Assembly: GCA_012064415.1 (NCBI GenBank)
Contig: SSNU01000177.1
Location: forward strand, 1-63,203
Direction of reading: 5' to 3'
DNA: 63,203 bases
Source: Gyrodactylus bullatarudis
Lineage: Eukaryota > Platyhelminthes > Monogenea > Gyrodactylidea > Gyrodactylidae
Shown: one piece after another, positions 47,130 to 59,411 of the stretch
Numbering within the stretch: the stretch's first letter is position 1
How the letters are laid out: each line of letters begins with the position of its first letter
The notes under the pieces: model-generated
The model's database searches: none
The model's input: only the letters and a program-made list of their open reading frames with translations
What the model was told of the DNA's origin: nothing
Program-made: the position numbers and the translations under genes

Positions 47130-49324
47130 TACAATGAAAAGCAAGAAAATTATCACTGATAACAATTATTCCGAACTACTATTACCAACAGCGTTAATTT
47201 ATAGTAAATTTCTTTTGGAATCATATTTCCAAAACTATTTTATCTCTATTGATCATCTACAAGAGAATCTTAAGAAAGATCCGGTATAATAAAACTGATT
47301 TTTACTATCATTTAAGATTCTGAAGTAGTGAGTCAGCTCTCTTAACTTGTAGTATATTATATTTTTGTGTAAGCATTCTCATGAATTCTATACTACTTAC
47401 ATCTTATAGATTTTAAGATTTCAAATCCTCAGCCAAAACATTTCGGAAGAGATTCTTAAATTTTCTGAACTTAAAGCTCAAAATATTTATTGATTTAAAA
47501 ATGTGAGGGTGGTAAAATGTAAATTTTTAGGATCAAAATTAGACGAGGAAACCAAAATTTTGCCAAATATGGTAAGAAAAATTCTCAGAATCTAGAAGGA
47601 GTTTCTTGATCATTTTTACTGCTCGAAAACTAGTGAATATTCGATAAATCAAGATCGTCCACAAACAGCGGGCCTTGCAAATCCTTAATGGAATAATTTG
47701 CTTTCAATCCTGTAAAACTTCATCCTGAAATATGTTAAAACCACTTTATGGTTTAGAAGAGAATTTAAAAATAGTACCCTGAACTCTCACCACTGACTAG
47801 CTCTAATCGCCAAGAGCTTAACATAATGCCATTAACTTGGTGCTATATCTACAAGTTCAAAACCTATATAACTTAAATCAATTGATAGTCTCTTCTTTCT
47901 TGATTCGATCTGTACCGTAAAATCACTAGCCAAAGCTAGATTTTTCAATAATACCATCAGGTAAAGTTTCAGAAAATTCAAACTCTTACTTTTTCAGTTT
48001 TCTCAACAACTACCAAAAAGAATGAGTCAAAATGAAAAAAGTTGCTGAAAAAAAATCACTTTTACTTTGAAGACAACAGATCATTTTGTCGAATTCTCAA
48101 ATATCTATCATGAAAAAACTTTAGAGTTTATTCGAAACCTTTAGAATGATTTTAAATGAAACCGCTAAGCTGATCTTAAGAGTTTCTCTGTATATTTGAG
48201 AAAAATTTCCATGATGACTACATCAAAGCTATCTGAGAGAATGTACTTTTAAAATTAGCATTTTTATTGTCATAAATCTTATATAGAATTGCATCAAGAT
48301 ATTTTTACTAGCCATAAAGAATACTAACAGATTGTTTTCTTCTCGAAATGCTGAAGATAATAATTATAATTATTTGAGTATTACTTTCTCCTTTAATCTT
48401 GAGCAATAGTCATTTTGATTTATAGAGAGAAACTACTTTTTGTTCCTGAACAATGTTCTAAGCCATTTGCTAAATGAAATTTGAATTTACTATTATTTTT
48501 GTAGTAGAATTCATTAATAAACGACTGGTGCTGATTGTACCAATCCATGTAGAACTGTTTTCTAAAGATTGAGAGAAAAACCCAAGTAGTTAAAAACCTT
48601 TGTGATAACTAAATAAATATTCGACCCAAAAATTTTATTTTATTTTTAAAAATTTGACGAACATAATTCATACTCCAATTATTTCAATAAAGATCAATTA
48701 AAACTCAGGTTCGTCATTGGTATAGGAGCGTTTCAAAAGTGGTAACTAAATATAATCGGAAAATTGAAATCTATTTCCCTTTTCACGATAACGAGATGAA
48801 TTTTTAGATTAAATTTATCAAATTTAATTTTCTTGTCTTATTTTGATCTGTAAAAACTTTACTCTGGATTTTGAAAATTTTTCATATTTGAGTTCTTGGT
48901 GTAAAAACCATGGACTGCAAACTTGATAGGAACCAACATAACATAAATAAATCATAATCTTATTGTAAACAAACATGGAGAAATTATTTAAGGATTAATT
49001 TCAAGATGAAAATCAATGAAGTAGACATAATGTTTGCCTATTAATTTATCGATCAAATTATCGTAATTTTGAGTTTTATTTACTCTCTTATGCAGAATAC
49101 AAAAGAATCTGCTTTCAAATCTATTCAAATAAACTTCCTTCATCTTCCGCCATGTTGTACTCGTTGCATTGTAGTGGGCGTAATCGATCAGTGTCAAGGA
49201 CGAAATAGGACAAATCATCTTGAGGAGTTCCTATTTTGCATTAAAAGTCCGTTTTTGACGCAATTTCATCGGAACTTCTTTGACCAAACTTTTTTATTTG
49301 TCAAAAACGATTCATTAGCTAGGA
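47130..49324. other. Unassigned DNA with a family C scrap
   Basis: About 47450-47580 carries the family C inner phrases (AAAGCTCAAAATATTTATTG; TAGGATCAAAATTAGACGAG). The remainder shows no supported feature. Confidence 0.35.
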
Positions 49325-49630
49325 GTACGCCACAGGATATAGAAGTAATCCGAGATGCATGGGACGTTGGACTACAATGCAAGAGATCCTTGGTTCAAAT
49401 CCCAGGTTATGGCATACTGACGAGTCCGATAGAGGACGAAACGCGCGTATATGTCTACCATAAATGTGAACTTAGATTATTTCTAAATGCTCTGTGAGTT
49501 TCTTTCGTACCAGTCTCGGTAAGATCCATTAGTAAGCTGTCACATTCAGCAACATGGGCTAATCCATTACCAAATAAGACGAACATGTGGGATATATTAC
49601 CTAAGCACCTAAAACGAAATATTTCTAGTT
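49325..49630 (+). repeat. tRNA-derived SINE, copy S1
   Basis: The head (about 49325-49417) is tRNA-like: GTACGCCA at its start can pair with TGGCATAC at its end, and GGTTCAAATCC (49392-49402) matches the Pol III B box. The body to 49630 (AAATGCTCTGTGAGTTTC; CGTACCAGTCTCGG; AACATGGGCTAATCCATTAC; ATTACCTAAGCACCTA; CGAAATATTTCTAGTT) recurs in inverted orientation at 58265-58505 and in part at 52671-52778. The 142-codon ORF across it is an artefact of the GC-richer SINE. Confidence 0.8.
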
Positions 49631-50533
49631 GAGCTTTGAATTTTTTTCTTATTTCCTGTTGCTAGAATATCAATTCTTTCTGCATGGAGCTGAATATTGG
49701 TGAAGGTTGAATTTTTAGTCTAATGTTGATCTCGAATAACTGAATTTAAATGAAATTTAATCTACAAATTATTTAGCTCAAAATTTGGTGCATTTTTGAA
49801 ATCTAAAAAATAATCTAATCTTCATCAGATTGAATTTTTCAGGTCATTTCATTGTATTTTTGATCGTTAATATCTGGTAAAAATATTTATTCCTCATATT
49901 CCTAGATTGATATTCGATCAATATTGTAGAATGGATTTACTCCGGAATATTAAAAAATGAAAGATTTGTACATCATGGTTACAAAATGGTTTTAATTAAT
50001 CTTTGGATTAAAAAAAGAGAATTTAGCTATTTCAATTTTGCTTCTACCAGAAGTTTGCATTTTATTAAAATATCGATTGCTTGATTTCATTGTCTACAGC
50101 GATATAAAATTCAGAATTTTATTCCAGAATTTACTTGTTTGTTAATCAAGGTGAAATTCATAAATATGGAAATAATAATGAATCATTGGTGATCCTTAAG
50201 GCCAAATAAGATGGGGAAGAAAAAAGAATCATAATTATTACTTTCCTGGGGTTTCCCTTTCACTCCTGAAATATTCAGACAGTAATTTTGATGATTAAGT
50301 AGCGGTGATAGCACTAATTGTTAACTAGGATATTTCTTTTCAACTATGGAATATAAAAATGAATAATTTTTATCATTTATACTTTTGATAAAGTTAAATT
50401 TTTTGATTTATTTGGTACTGGAGTTGATACTTGCTAGACGACAATCGTTTTAAATTCTTCCTGAGACACCTTTTTTTTAAGTGAAGAGTTAAAATCTGGA
50501 AAACGAGGATCTGCGAAAATAACACTGAGAGTA
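49631..50533. other. No supported feature
   Basis: An A2-like inner scrap (AATTTGGTGCATTTTTGAAA, CATCAGATTGAATTTTTCAG) is seen at about 49780-49845. Otherwise nothing. Confidence 0.35.
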
Positions 50534-51024
50534 AATGAAAAATATTCTTTTAGGTACACTTGTGATTTTTTCAGGGTTTGTAAAAAATTTAATGCTGATC
50601 TCACATGTGCTTGAAATTTGTAATTCTATCGACCAAATTGACATTTCCTATAGGAAAATTATCCGTAATTGACATAATTAGTATTTAAGTAATAATTCAT
50701 TGATATCATTAGAGAGAACGTAAAATTCTGCGTTGAATGGTACCTCTTGCGATGTTTTTTTTGCTACTCATCTTTCAATAAAAAAATAGGTCTTTCTGGT
50801 TCTCTTGACTGTAAACCAAAAATGAATTTTCAAATGAAAAATTTTGATCTTTCGGTCAGTGCTATTTTCATCACTGTATCTCGTTTCCTTCTATACCAAA
50901 TTAAGCATTTTGGTCGATTAAACTTATATTTATCTAGTAATAGAATTACAAATTTCAAGCACATTTGAGATCAGCATTTAATTTTTTACAAACCCTGAAA
51001 AAAATCAAGAGAATATTTTTCATT
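50534..51024. mobile_element. TIR element family E (single copy seen)
   Basis: Facing arms 50534-50630 and 50941-51024 share CAGGGTTTGTAAAAAATT, ATGCTGATCTCACATGTG and TTGAAATTTGTAATTCTA with their inverse copies at a few mismatches. The interior is about 300 bp and non-coding (a 73-codon ORF spans it by chance). Target duplication not resolved. Confidence 0.65.
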
Positions 51025-52670
51025 CATCCCCCCCGTGTAATATTTGAAATAGACAAGAAAATTATGAAGATAATTTCGCTTAAGTAGTAGTACCTGACAT
51101 GTATCTCATTGAGCAAAGTTTCCGATTTCAATGGAAGAGATGGGAATGCGTTTAGAGTACAACTTGAGTTTTAAGAAATATAGCAAATTTTCGTGTCATG
51201 GGAAAACTTTGGAAATCTCACGATTCATTAACCTCAAGAAACTAACATTGGATATTTCTTCAATTAAATTCAAAGTCAATTGAATCTATCTAAAGTTATA
51301 ATTATACATCATTTAAATGATGGATGGCTTAAAATTGATTAATGAAGATCTCCTTTTTGAGTTATGGAACTGTAATTTTCTTAGTAATGGTTGTTTAGCC
51401 AGATGATATAAAACTGATTGATATGAAGATCGAATCTATCAGAAGGGTTAATAGAATACTTTAAAGTTCTATTAGAATCTCAGTTTGAAACGTTTTATAT
51501 TAAAATTGAGTCCATTTCTCGACAAGGTTGATACAATTAGATTAATCGAATCAAAATTTTCAATATTGACAATAAAGACATAAGAGAGCTCAATCAAGAT
51601 GTACAAGATGAATTTGTTTTCAGGTGTTGTATCCAAATTACTTTGTCAATCAAATTTGTAGAAATTGGTCATTCATTCACTTTTTCCCCCTTTTCTAAAA
51701 TGTTCACCTCTCGTATTGGCTGATAATTTTGCTGATATGGAAGAAAGTAAAGAGGAAATCTTGAATTTCCTTAGTTGAAAGCAATGTGTAGTGATTGTAT
51801 CTGATGGTGGAAATAAATTTTCTTCTAAAGGGAAATAATCTCAAGTACAAGATGATACAGAAAGGTTAATTTTGCTTCTGTAAAGGAAATCTACCATCCA
51901 TTCCATGAAGGCAGTAGGCAGATATTGTACTCCATTAGATGTAAATTAAGACAAATGACTCATTTAGTTTTATGTTCCAGATTAGAAACCGTGATTAGAC
52001 TTAGATGAACTCAGAAATAGAAGAAAATCATGTTTTGTTGCTTTTAAAAATATATATCTCCCAAAAATGTAAATCTAAGAAAACATTAAGCAAATTGTAC
52101 CATTTTTTGAATTTCGAAAATATACTAGGAATATTTCGGGTCACCAGTATGGCCATAGAAGATCAGAAAACATTTCTATTTTCAAGAACATAGAAATTTA
52201 TTTTAATATTAGGTCTTTTTTCTTCATGATAACTGCGAAATTCCGATGGTTCGATATCTCGAAAAATTGCCATATTATTTTTTATCACTAATAACTTAAG
52301 AGTGATAAAAAATGAGATGAATTTGAAATAATATTCCTAAATATATTCTTATAAAGTAACGAATCCTTGATTTTATATTAAAACTTATGGTTAATCTATG
52401 ACAAAAACACTATAATAGCTGCTGGTTAATCACGTTGAAAAAGCAAGAGAATAAGAACAGACATTTAATGACTTTCACACAAGAGAATTTATTCCTATTC
52501 ACAAAGCTTAAACTTTTTAATCTACACTTCTGAACGTGAAAGTATAATGATAAGAAATCTGAAAAAAACTGATTATCATTTCTAATATATCTTTATAGTC
52601 ACCTGACTCAGAAATTAAATAGCTACCTAATAATCTAATGAATAGTGCAGCACCTATACTTACAAAGGTT
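51025..52670. other. No supported feature
   Basis: Includes a B-like terminus scrap (TTAGACTTAGATGAA, about 51996) and A-type fragments at about 52100-52200. No gene identified. Confidence 0.35.
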
Positions 52671-52950
52671 ACTTTGTTCTAGGTGCTTAGGTAATAAATC
52701 CCACATGAACATCTTATTTGGTAATGGATCAGCCCATGTCGCTGAATGCTACATCTTAATAATGTATCCCACCGAGACGTTCCCGGTGTGGCGTAGTGGT
52801 ATCTCTCTCACCTCTCAAAGGTCCAAGGTTCAAACCCTTCCACACCGGGCACATTGAACACTCTTTCTCTGTTCTCTTATTTGTATAATCATTAGTCATT
52901 ATAATTCTGTATATAAATAAAAATGCTCGATTTCAAAAAAAAATTTTATT
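52671..52950. repeat. Composite SINE copy S3 (inverted body joined to a tRNA-like unit)
   Basis: 52671-52778 is the SINE body in inverted orientation (TAGGTGCTTAGGTAATA; GGTAATGGATCAGCCCATGT; ending CCGAGAC). It is followed directly by a plus-strand tRNA-like unit at 52782-52849, then about 95 bp ending in ATAAATAAAAATG and an A-run near 52935-52945, like the 3' tail of a plus-strand SINE. So two SINE pieces lie head to head. Confidence 0.7.
52782..52849 (+). repeat. tRNA-like Pol III unit in SINE S3
   Basis: CCCGGTGTGG (52782-52791) pairs perfectly with CCACACCGGG (52840-52849). TGGCGTAGTGG (52789-52799) fits the A box and GGTTCAAACCC (52827-52837) fits the B box. The T arm is acceptable. 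The anticodon arm is not: the 7-nt loop lacks U33 and the D stem is weak. It is therefore tRNA-derived rather than a working tRNA gene. A Pol III promoter may still function. Confidence 0.75.
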
Positions 52951-54151
52951 TTAAAATACATTTTTTAACTAAAATTAAATTTCAATTTAGGTTCGAAAAA
53001 AGTGGTCTCAATAAATACATAAATCAATATTAGGGTACAAAATTTTATTTTTTCCCAACAATCTTCTATGTCTTAGTCAAAAATTGATGTTTTAACCATG
53101 AAAAACACATTTTTGAAAATCAAAATGAAAATTATTCATGTTCGAAAATTTTCCTTAAAATCATCAAAATTTACCTAATTTCCTAAGACTTTCTTTCAAA
53201 ATGTGAAAAAATACTCAATTTTTATTCAAAGTGGTGCAAAAACTATCAAAAATCTTAATTTTGTCCTTGAATTCTTTGAAAAAATCTTGGCGCCTGTTCA
53301 AAATTTTTCATTTTTAATCGAGATTTTGTATACCAGAACAAACTCGAAAATGTATGGTTTTAAAGGAAAAAATTTTTAGTTCTCGATTATCTTCAAAATG
53401 AGATAAAGGTTGGAAAAAATTGAAAATTTGGCCTACTCTAATACATATATAGTGGGATAAAACTACTCGTTCACTTATCATGTACTACCAAATTTGGTTT
53501 TTTATCATTCAAAGACTAGTGAGTAACAAGTGCAGGTACTGCTGTTATTGTTACTAATAGAAAACTCAATCTTTTAGATTTACCCATGAATAGCTAGTTT
53601 GAAATAAACATTTGAAGAGATTTTAGTTTTAAGAATTATTGATTTATTGAATTTCTTTGGACCATTTAAGTATAAGAGCTGATAATACTAATGAATAAAA
53701 GAACATAAACTCTTTTTAAAGTAAAAGCTCCTTGAAAGTACTTAATTTTTATTGTTTCGTGGAAGTTCTTGAAGAAAGTATTTTCGAATCGTATCGAATG
53801 AATTGTAGGCTTTGTATCTTATTACTAACCAGAAAAATCTAAACTAAGAACTATTCACAACTTAAACCATGATCTGAAAACGGTCCAAAAATCTTTTTCA
53901 TCAAATTAAATTAAAACTGATTTGTAATTTGTAGAGTTGAAAGGAAAAATATAAGGAAACACTAACCTATTCTTGAAGAAGCAGAAAGGTATATTCAGTG
54001 TGCCATAACAATTTTCTGAAGCTTTTTCCCTCCTTTTGTAAAGGTTTCTGGTCTAATTACGGGCAATGAACTCTTAGATTTTCTTATTTAGTTTTGACCA
54101 TTTTTAAAAGTTCTCTTGAAAACCAATTCTGACTTCTATTGAAAAACTCAG
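52951..54151. other. No supported feature
   Basis: A-rich and low-complexity at first (to about 53450), then plain AT-rich DNA with no gene or repeat recognised. Confidence 0.35.
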
Positions 54152-54153
54152 TA

Positions 54154-54581
54154 ATCACTAGGTAGGGTGAAATTTCTAACCTCATATTAGTATCAACTTT
54201 TCTGATAGTATCTATTTTAAGCATTATTTTGTATCAAAGCATGTGTCGAAAACTCTTCACCATTATGTCATTCAGTTTTAAAAATCCAGAATTTTTTAAA
54301 TCGCTGCTCAATTTTCAATCACTAAAATCGGGAATATTAATGAATTTCTCAAATTTCATCTTCAAAAATAGTAATCTTATCATCAAGAGGGCTTTCATGA
54401 TAGATTTCGTTGTTTTATCATGTCCGTGAGATATTGTGGGAAAAATGGGCAATGACATAATGGAGAATGACTTTCAAAATGCTTTAAAATAATGCAAAAC
54501 ATGATCTGAGTACTAAATTTTATCAGAAAAGTAAATCCTCTCGTGAGTTGTTCGGAAAAAAACTCACCCTAGCCTAGTGAT
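54154..54581. mobile_element. TIR element family D, copy 2 (intact ends)
   Basis: A 428-bp element with termini ATCACTAGGTAGGGTGA and TCACCCTAGCCTAGTGAT, flanked by TA (54152-54153 and 54582-54583). Its length and interior match 3851-4303. No transposase frame; the 66-codon ORF is incidental. Confidence 0.85.
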
Positions 54582-54583
54582 TA

Positions 54584-56486
54584 GTAATACCCTTTGACTT
54601 TGGATTTTTTTAATGTAATTGGCTGAGATCAAATCAAAAATTTCGTTGTTAAAATTATTAAACATAAACTAAGTCATATAAAGTATTTTTTTGAATTTCT
54701 TCTCTCCCTACTCTTGGCATAAAACAAAAGTATATCTTTATTAAAACAGGTTAATCTATCGTGTTAAAAGAATGCGTAGTTTTTCAGTTTTTTTTCATAT
54801 TACAACAAGAGCAAATAACCCATACACTTGTCTGATAATTAATAGTCATAATGTAAAATTTCTGCATTACATAATGTAATTCTATGAAAACCCGAATGTG
54901 TGGCTTATCCAAAAACGCATTCAAAATGAATTTTATTTTTTCTTTGTTTTTCTTTTGTAGTTCATTTAATTTGCAAGTTGAAACTGAACATATGAACATA
55001 ATAAAATCTTCCTTCTGGTCTGTGAAACCAAACGTTAGCATATTTTTGTCTTTTTTCGTGTAGTTCACACGATTCTTTTCCTTTCTAAAAACTAGGCAGG
55101 TACATTACATAATGTCAGAATCAGGTTTTATTTCTATTAGAATTTTATTCAAATATTTTGTACTCTTCTATTCCAGACACCTTGTCAGGTTTACACTTTT
55201 TAGAAATAATCGAATACAGTTCAATATCCATTAGGGGTAGATTTAAGAAATTTAATTTTGATAATTTCAAACTACCAAGCCGCACAAGTTCCACATCATA
55301 GCAAACTATTTCAAGTTCAGTTCAAATTTTTGAAAGATATGATTTCTTAGATAGTGACAAAATAGAGCCAAAGTTTTGATTTTTTGACATTTAACACCCA
55401 AAAATGGTCTCACTACTTTCAAGTAAACTTTGTAATTATCAGAATTTTTTGATTTTTTATATTCTCAGTTCATTAATGATTTTGATATCATCTCGACAAA
55501 GTTAATAATTAGGCAATTCTCTCGTCCATTAGAGTTAATACAAAATGTTTAAACATGATATGTCTCAATCTAAAGTAGGTTTTTAGACCTATGTTTTATA
55601 CATCATTAGAACCGTCTCAAAGAGCTGAACCAGATTATGACTAGAGTTAAAAACCGTAAATTTGAAAAATCTATCTCTAATATCCATATATATATACACA
55701 ACGTCGATGTCGTCTTTCTTTGAGTATTTGGAAAATATTAAGTCAATACAAAAATGTTTGCCAGTTGCATCATAAACCTAGATTAGCTCTGAAGAAAATT
55801 GAGGTGAATACATCTATAGAAATTATTATTAGTTAGAAAGTATTTCTCCTACGAAAGCTTATCATAAAAATTATCGAGTAACACGGCTAAGACTGCAGGA
55901 TAATGATTCAACCAGATAAACGAAATAAAGGCTGTAAATAAATCAAACGGATATATCTCAAAAAATACAAATCCCAACCAATAATTCTCAATCAGTTTGG
56001 ATTTGTTCAATATTATTATAAGGTCAACATTTTTTTATTTTTAAATTCATCCAACAGAACATTTTATTAGGCAGGAAAAATAAATTTCTGGAAAAAAAGG
56101 AACAACGTTATGCAAAACTTTTGTAATATTTCTCATGGTGAGAAGAGATTTTATTGTTTTCTGCCATATGTTGGAGTTAAACAAATTGGATTGAGTATAA
56201 ATCACTTTTGGGCACGTGCTATTACTGAGAAAAATAATATAGTAATCCAAAGAAATAACATAAATTTCTGATTCTACTCATGTGTAGAAGAAACGATATT
56301 TTGTAAATTTCCCTTTCTATCTACAGCAAAATTACAATTTTCTTCAAGATTTAACCGATTTCTTGAACTTTGATCGTAGAGCCAGCACCTCTTACATTGA
56401 CTCTTGAAAAATAAATGTTTTTCGTGTAACTTTTCAGCAAAAAATTCTTCAAAAACTATGCCTTTTCACCACACTCAGATGAAATA
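54584..56486. other. No supported feature
   Basis: AT-rich DNA. Minus ORFs of 67 and 94 codons (56047-56250 and 54784-55068) have no domains and are attributed to chance. Confidence 0.35.
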
Positions 56487-56960
56487 AAGCAAATTAATAT
56501 GAAGATGGGAATTTATGATTTTTATAAAATTCTTAATTTTTTCATCGAGAAACCGAATTTGATCAAGATTTTTTGGAATCTCAATCATGAGGCCCTCTTT
56601 CACTATAGGGAGAAAAAAATCAACTTTAGATCACTTTCTCACTTTGAAATCAACAAAAATTTTCAACGCAAAGTTCCAAAAATGGGATTGAGAAAAAAAG
56701 ATCAAGATTTTTTTGGAATCTAGATAGGGAGAGAAAAAATTTAGGAAAAATCCATTTTTAAGGAAAATACGGCAAATTTGAAATCTTGAAGTAGTGCCAA
56801 AATCCCATTTTTTGGAAATTTGTGTTAAAAATTTTTGTTGATTTCAATGTGAGAAAGTGATCTAAAGTTGATTTTTAGGATCACAATAAGACTAAAAAAC
56901 AGCTCATCATCATAAAAATTTTGATAAATTCGTCACTTTTCAGATATATTGAAAATCAAA
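56487..56960. mobile_element. TIR element family A1, truncated on the right
   Basis: The left terminus is mutated (AGCAAATTAATATGAAGAT) but the arm is long and clear (GGAATCTCAATCATGAGGCC, CTCTTTCACTATAGGGAG). The internal AAGGAAAATACGGCAAATTT and the facing GTGAGAAAGTGATCTAAAG blocks are present. The right terminus is absent. Confidence 0.65.
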
Positions 56961-58264
56961 TTTCATCGACTTTGCGAGTTTATGCGTTAATTCGATAGGA
57001 AATAAGAGAAGAAGAAAAAATTCCTATTGAACCTTATGTTTTTAATTTAATTTAATAGATATGCATAATTTCAATTGAAGATTTCAAATTTTCAAATTTG
57101 CGCCACTATTTTTCAATGAATTTTACTACTAGAAATGATAAATTTTGAACTATTGGACAGTGTATGACCTTTTAGAATCAGATTTTCATGTCAAATTAAT
57201 ATCAAATATATTCTGGATATACCCTGAAAAAATTCGGTAAATTTGGGAAAAATTAACGATTTTAGGCAAAATGGCATATCAGAGAATCAAAATTTAGTTT
57301 TTCAGAAAAAGGCCAAGATATGAGTTAATTTTTTCTCAATAGACTATCAAATGAGATTTCGTTGGTTAATAGTTCATTTAAATGTTCAGTCTTCAACTCA
57401 ATTGTCATATATAGTACTTTGATTGCTGCAATAATATCCTCATAACTGGACAGGAAACTCTGAAGGAAGACAATAGTGATTGTCTTTTGATGAATAAGGC
57501 TTGTCGGAAGTAAATGAATGCCATAAAAAAACTTTTAATTTGATAGGAGACAAAATGAGGCCTATTATTAGATAATTCATTCCATTGTCTTCAAGAAAAA
57601 CCATTGATTATTTCTAATTAACCCTTTCGTTCAGTTTAGGAGAAATCCTCTTTTCAATTTATTTAACTTCAAAAAAGTCTGACAAGATTTCAGAAATGAT
57701 TTCAATGGAAATAAAGCTATGAATTTGTGTAATTTTCACGCCAATGGACTAAGGAAAAAGAATGTTAAATTTCTGCATTTACATTCTAATACCAAAATTT
57801 CATCAAGATAAACTTCAATTAGAAACCTGTAAAAAAGGGTATTATTTATAATAAATTCCCAAGATATCAATCATAAAACAATAAAATTTAATTCTTATAA
57901 ATTCTAAGCATTAAATATTTTATAACCATTCACTACACTCAGATGAATTGAATTCTCCTGTATTTTGGATTTATCTATTCATTGAATATGATACGTGATT
58001 TTATACGTTTATTCCTTCAATGAGTCATTAACAAAAAATCTACAGTAGGAATTCCAGTTATATCTTTGAAATGAGGATAAGAGTAATTTAGTGAATAATA
58101 ACGGAGACCGCCAATTAAAGGCATGTTCCCCGTCCAAAATCATGAAAAAAAATTTTAATTATGTTCTGGAGAAATATTTGATAAGTTTCTCAGACGTAAA
58201 AAATGAAAAGATCAGATTAAATACATTTGATTTGAACTTTACATAAAAAATTCACTAATCTGCT
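56961..58264. other. No supported feature
   Basis: AT-rich DNA without recognised repeats or genes. Confidence 0.35.
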
Positions 58265-58550
58265 AACTAGAAATATTTCGTTCTAGGTGCTTAGGTAATA
58301 TATCCCACATGTTCGTCTTATTTGGTAATGGATTAGCCCATGTTGCTGAATGTTACAGCTTACCAATGGATCTTCCCGAGACTGGTACGAAAGAAACTCA
58401 CAGAGCATTTAGAAATAATCTAAGTTTACATTTATGGTAGACATATACGCGCGTTTCTTCCTCTTTTGGACTTGTCAGTGTCCCACAACCTGGGATTTGA
58501 ACCTTAATGTTCTGAGTTTCTTTCGTACTAGTCACGGTGGGTTTACAACT
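58265..58550 (-). repeat. tRNA-derived SINE, copy S2
   Basis: The inverse complement of S1 from AACTAGAAATATTTCG (the SINE 3' end) to the B box (GGATTTGAACC at 58493-58503 on the plus strand). Upstream of the B box on the SINE strand, the normal head is replaced by a second, forward-oriented piece of the body (CTGAGTTTCTTTCGTACTAGTC, in part), an internal inversion. The A-box side is lost, so it is probably silent. Confidence 0.75.
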
Positions 58551-59189
58551 TGGTAAAAAATTCTATTTTTCAGTCTTCCAAAGTGTTTATTTTCGAGAGT
58601 GCCTGTCAAATCAGTCATTATCCTATGGATAATATCCATTTCTTTGATAAACTGAATATGAAATTTTAACCCTTATTATTCCATCTGACGAGTCTTTGAT
58701 TCAGCACTATGAAACCTCTGATGATCTTATCGGCCTCAATGATCTTATGGAGCTGAATCAGTCTAAATGCCAGATAAGAATAGTCGCCCATACTGAGTAA
58801 TTCTTGGAATGTAACCCTTCTTCTTCTTTTTGCAAATCTCACATAATACAATGCTCTGGCTAAGGAACTGCTGACTTACCTCTACCGACTCTTTGATGAA
58901 CCGCTTCTCTCGCACTGGCAATTAACAACTTGGAGTGACTAAACAGCGTGATCACTTTCTTACCTTGATACTTTTTTCCTTATAAATGGTGTTTTTTAAA
59001 ATCTGGATAATGAAAAATTTAATTTTCTCGATTTCATGATTAAGCATTTATGAATTAGTAATTACTAATGATGAACTATCTCATCGATCAACATTATGAA
59101 AATATACAATTGAAAATTTTAATTAAAGCTCTGAGATTATTAGTTTAATCCATAAGGATTTACTCGAAACTTGAGAAAAGAATCTATTG
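58551..59189. other. No supported feature
   Basis: A 61-codon minus reading at 58666-58851 (starting from a TTG) is GC-richer than average and Arg-rich (FAKRRRRVTFQE), but I recognise no family. It might be more of the PLE remnant on the wrong strand, or chance. Confidence 0.3.
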
Positions 59190-59411
59190 ATCTACAAATT
59201 TCAGTGTGACTGTGGTGCTTAGTTTATAGGATGTACAATTAGGAAGTTGTCAACAAGATCTCGTGATCACCTTATCAAAGATACTACGGTGATCAGACAT
59301 CTTAAAACGAAAACCATGCTGCTTCGATTTCTAATTTTTCTATTTTACAAGAACCCAGGGGATGACAGCACAGATGTGTGGGCGAAGGAGAAATTCTTCA
59401 TCAACATGTAA
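59190..59411 (+). pseudogene. PLE GIY-YIG endonuclease fragment, second copy
   Basis: The plus frame reads IYKFQCDCGA, an in-frame TAG (59220-59222), then FIGCTIRKLSTRSRDHL, aligning with GVIYQFTCSC...YISQTTRSLGERVKEHL of the copy at 6690-7553. It preserves the Cys pair, the IG of YIG and the Arg of the GIY-YIG motif. The frame ends at TAA 59409-59411. RT, tail and hammerhead repeat are not found nearby. Dead fragment; divergent from copy 1, so probably a different PLE lineage or an older insertion. Confidence 0.75.

Noticed and set aside
49069..49497. 142-codon plus ORF
   Set aside because: The second half is the tRNA head and body of a SINE (B box at 49392); the first half has no domain.
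52782..52849. Functional tRNA gene
   Set aside because: A and B boxes and the closing stem are good, but the anticodon loop lacks U33, the D stem is weak, and it sits in a SINE.
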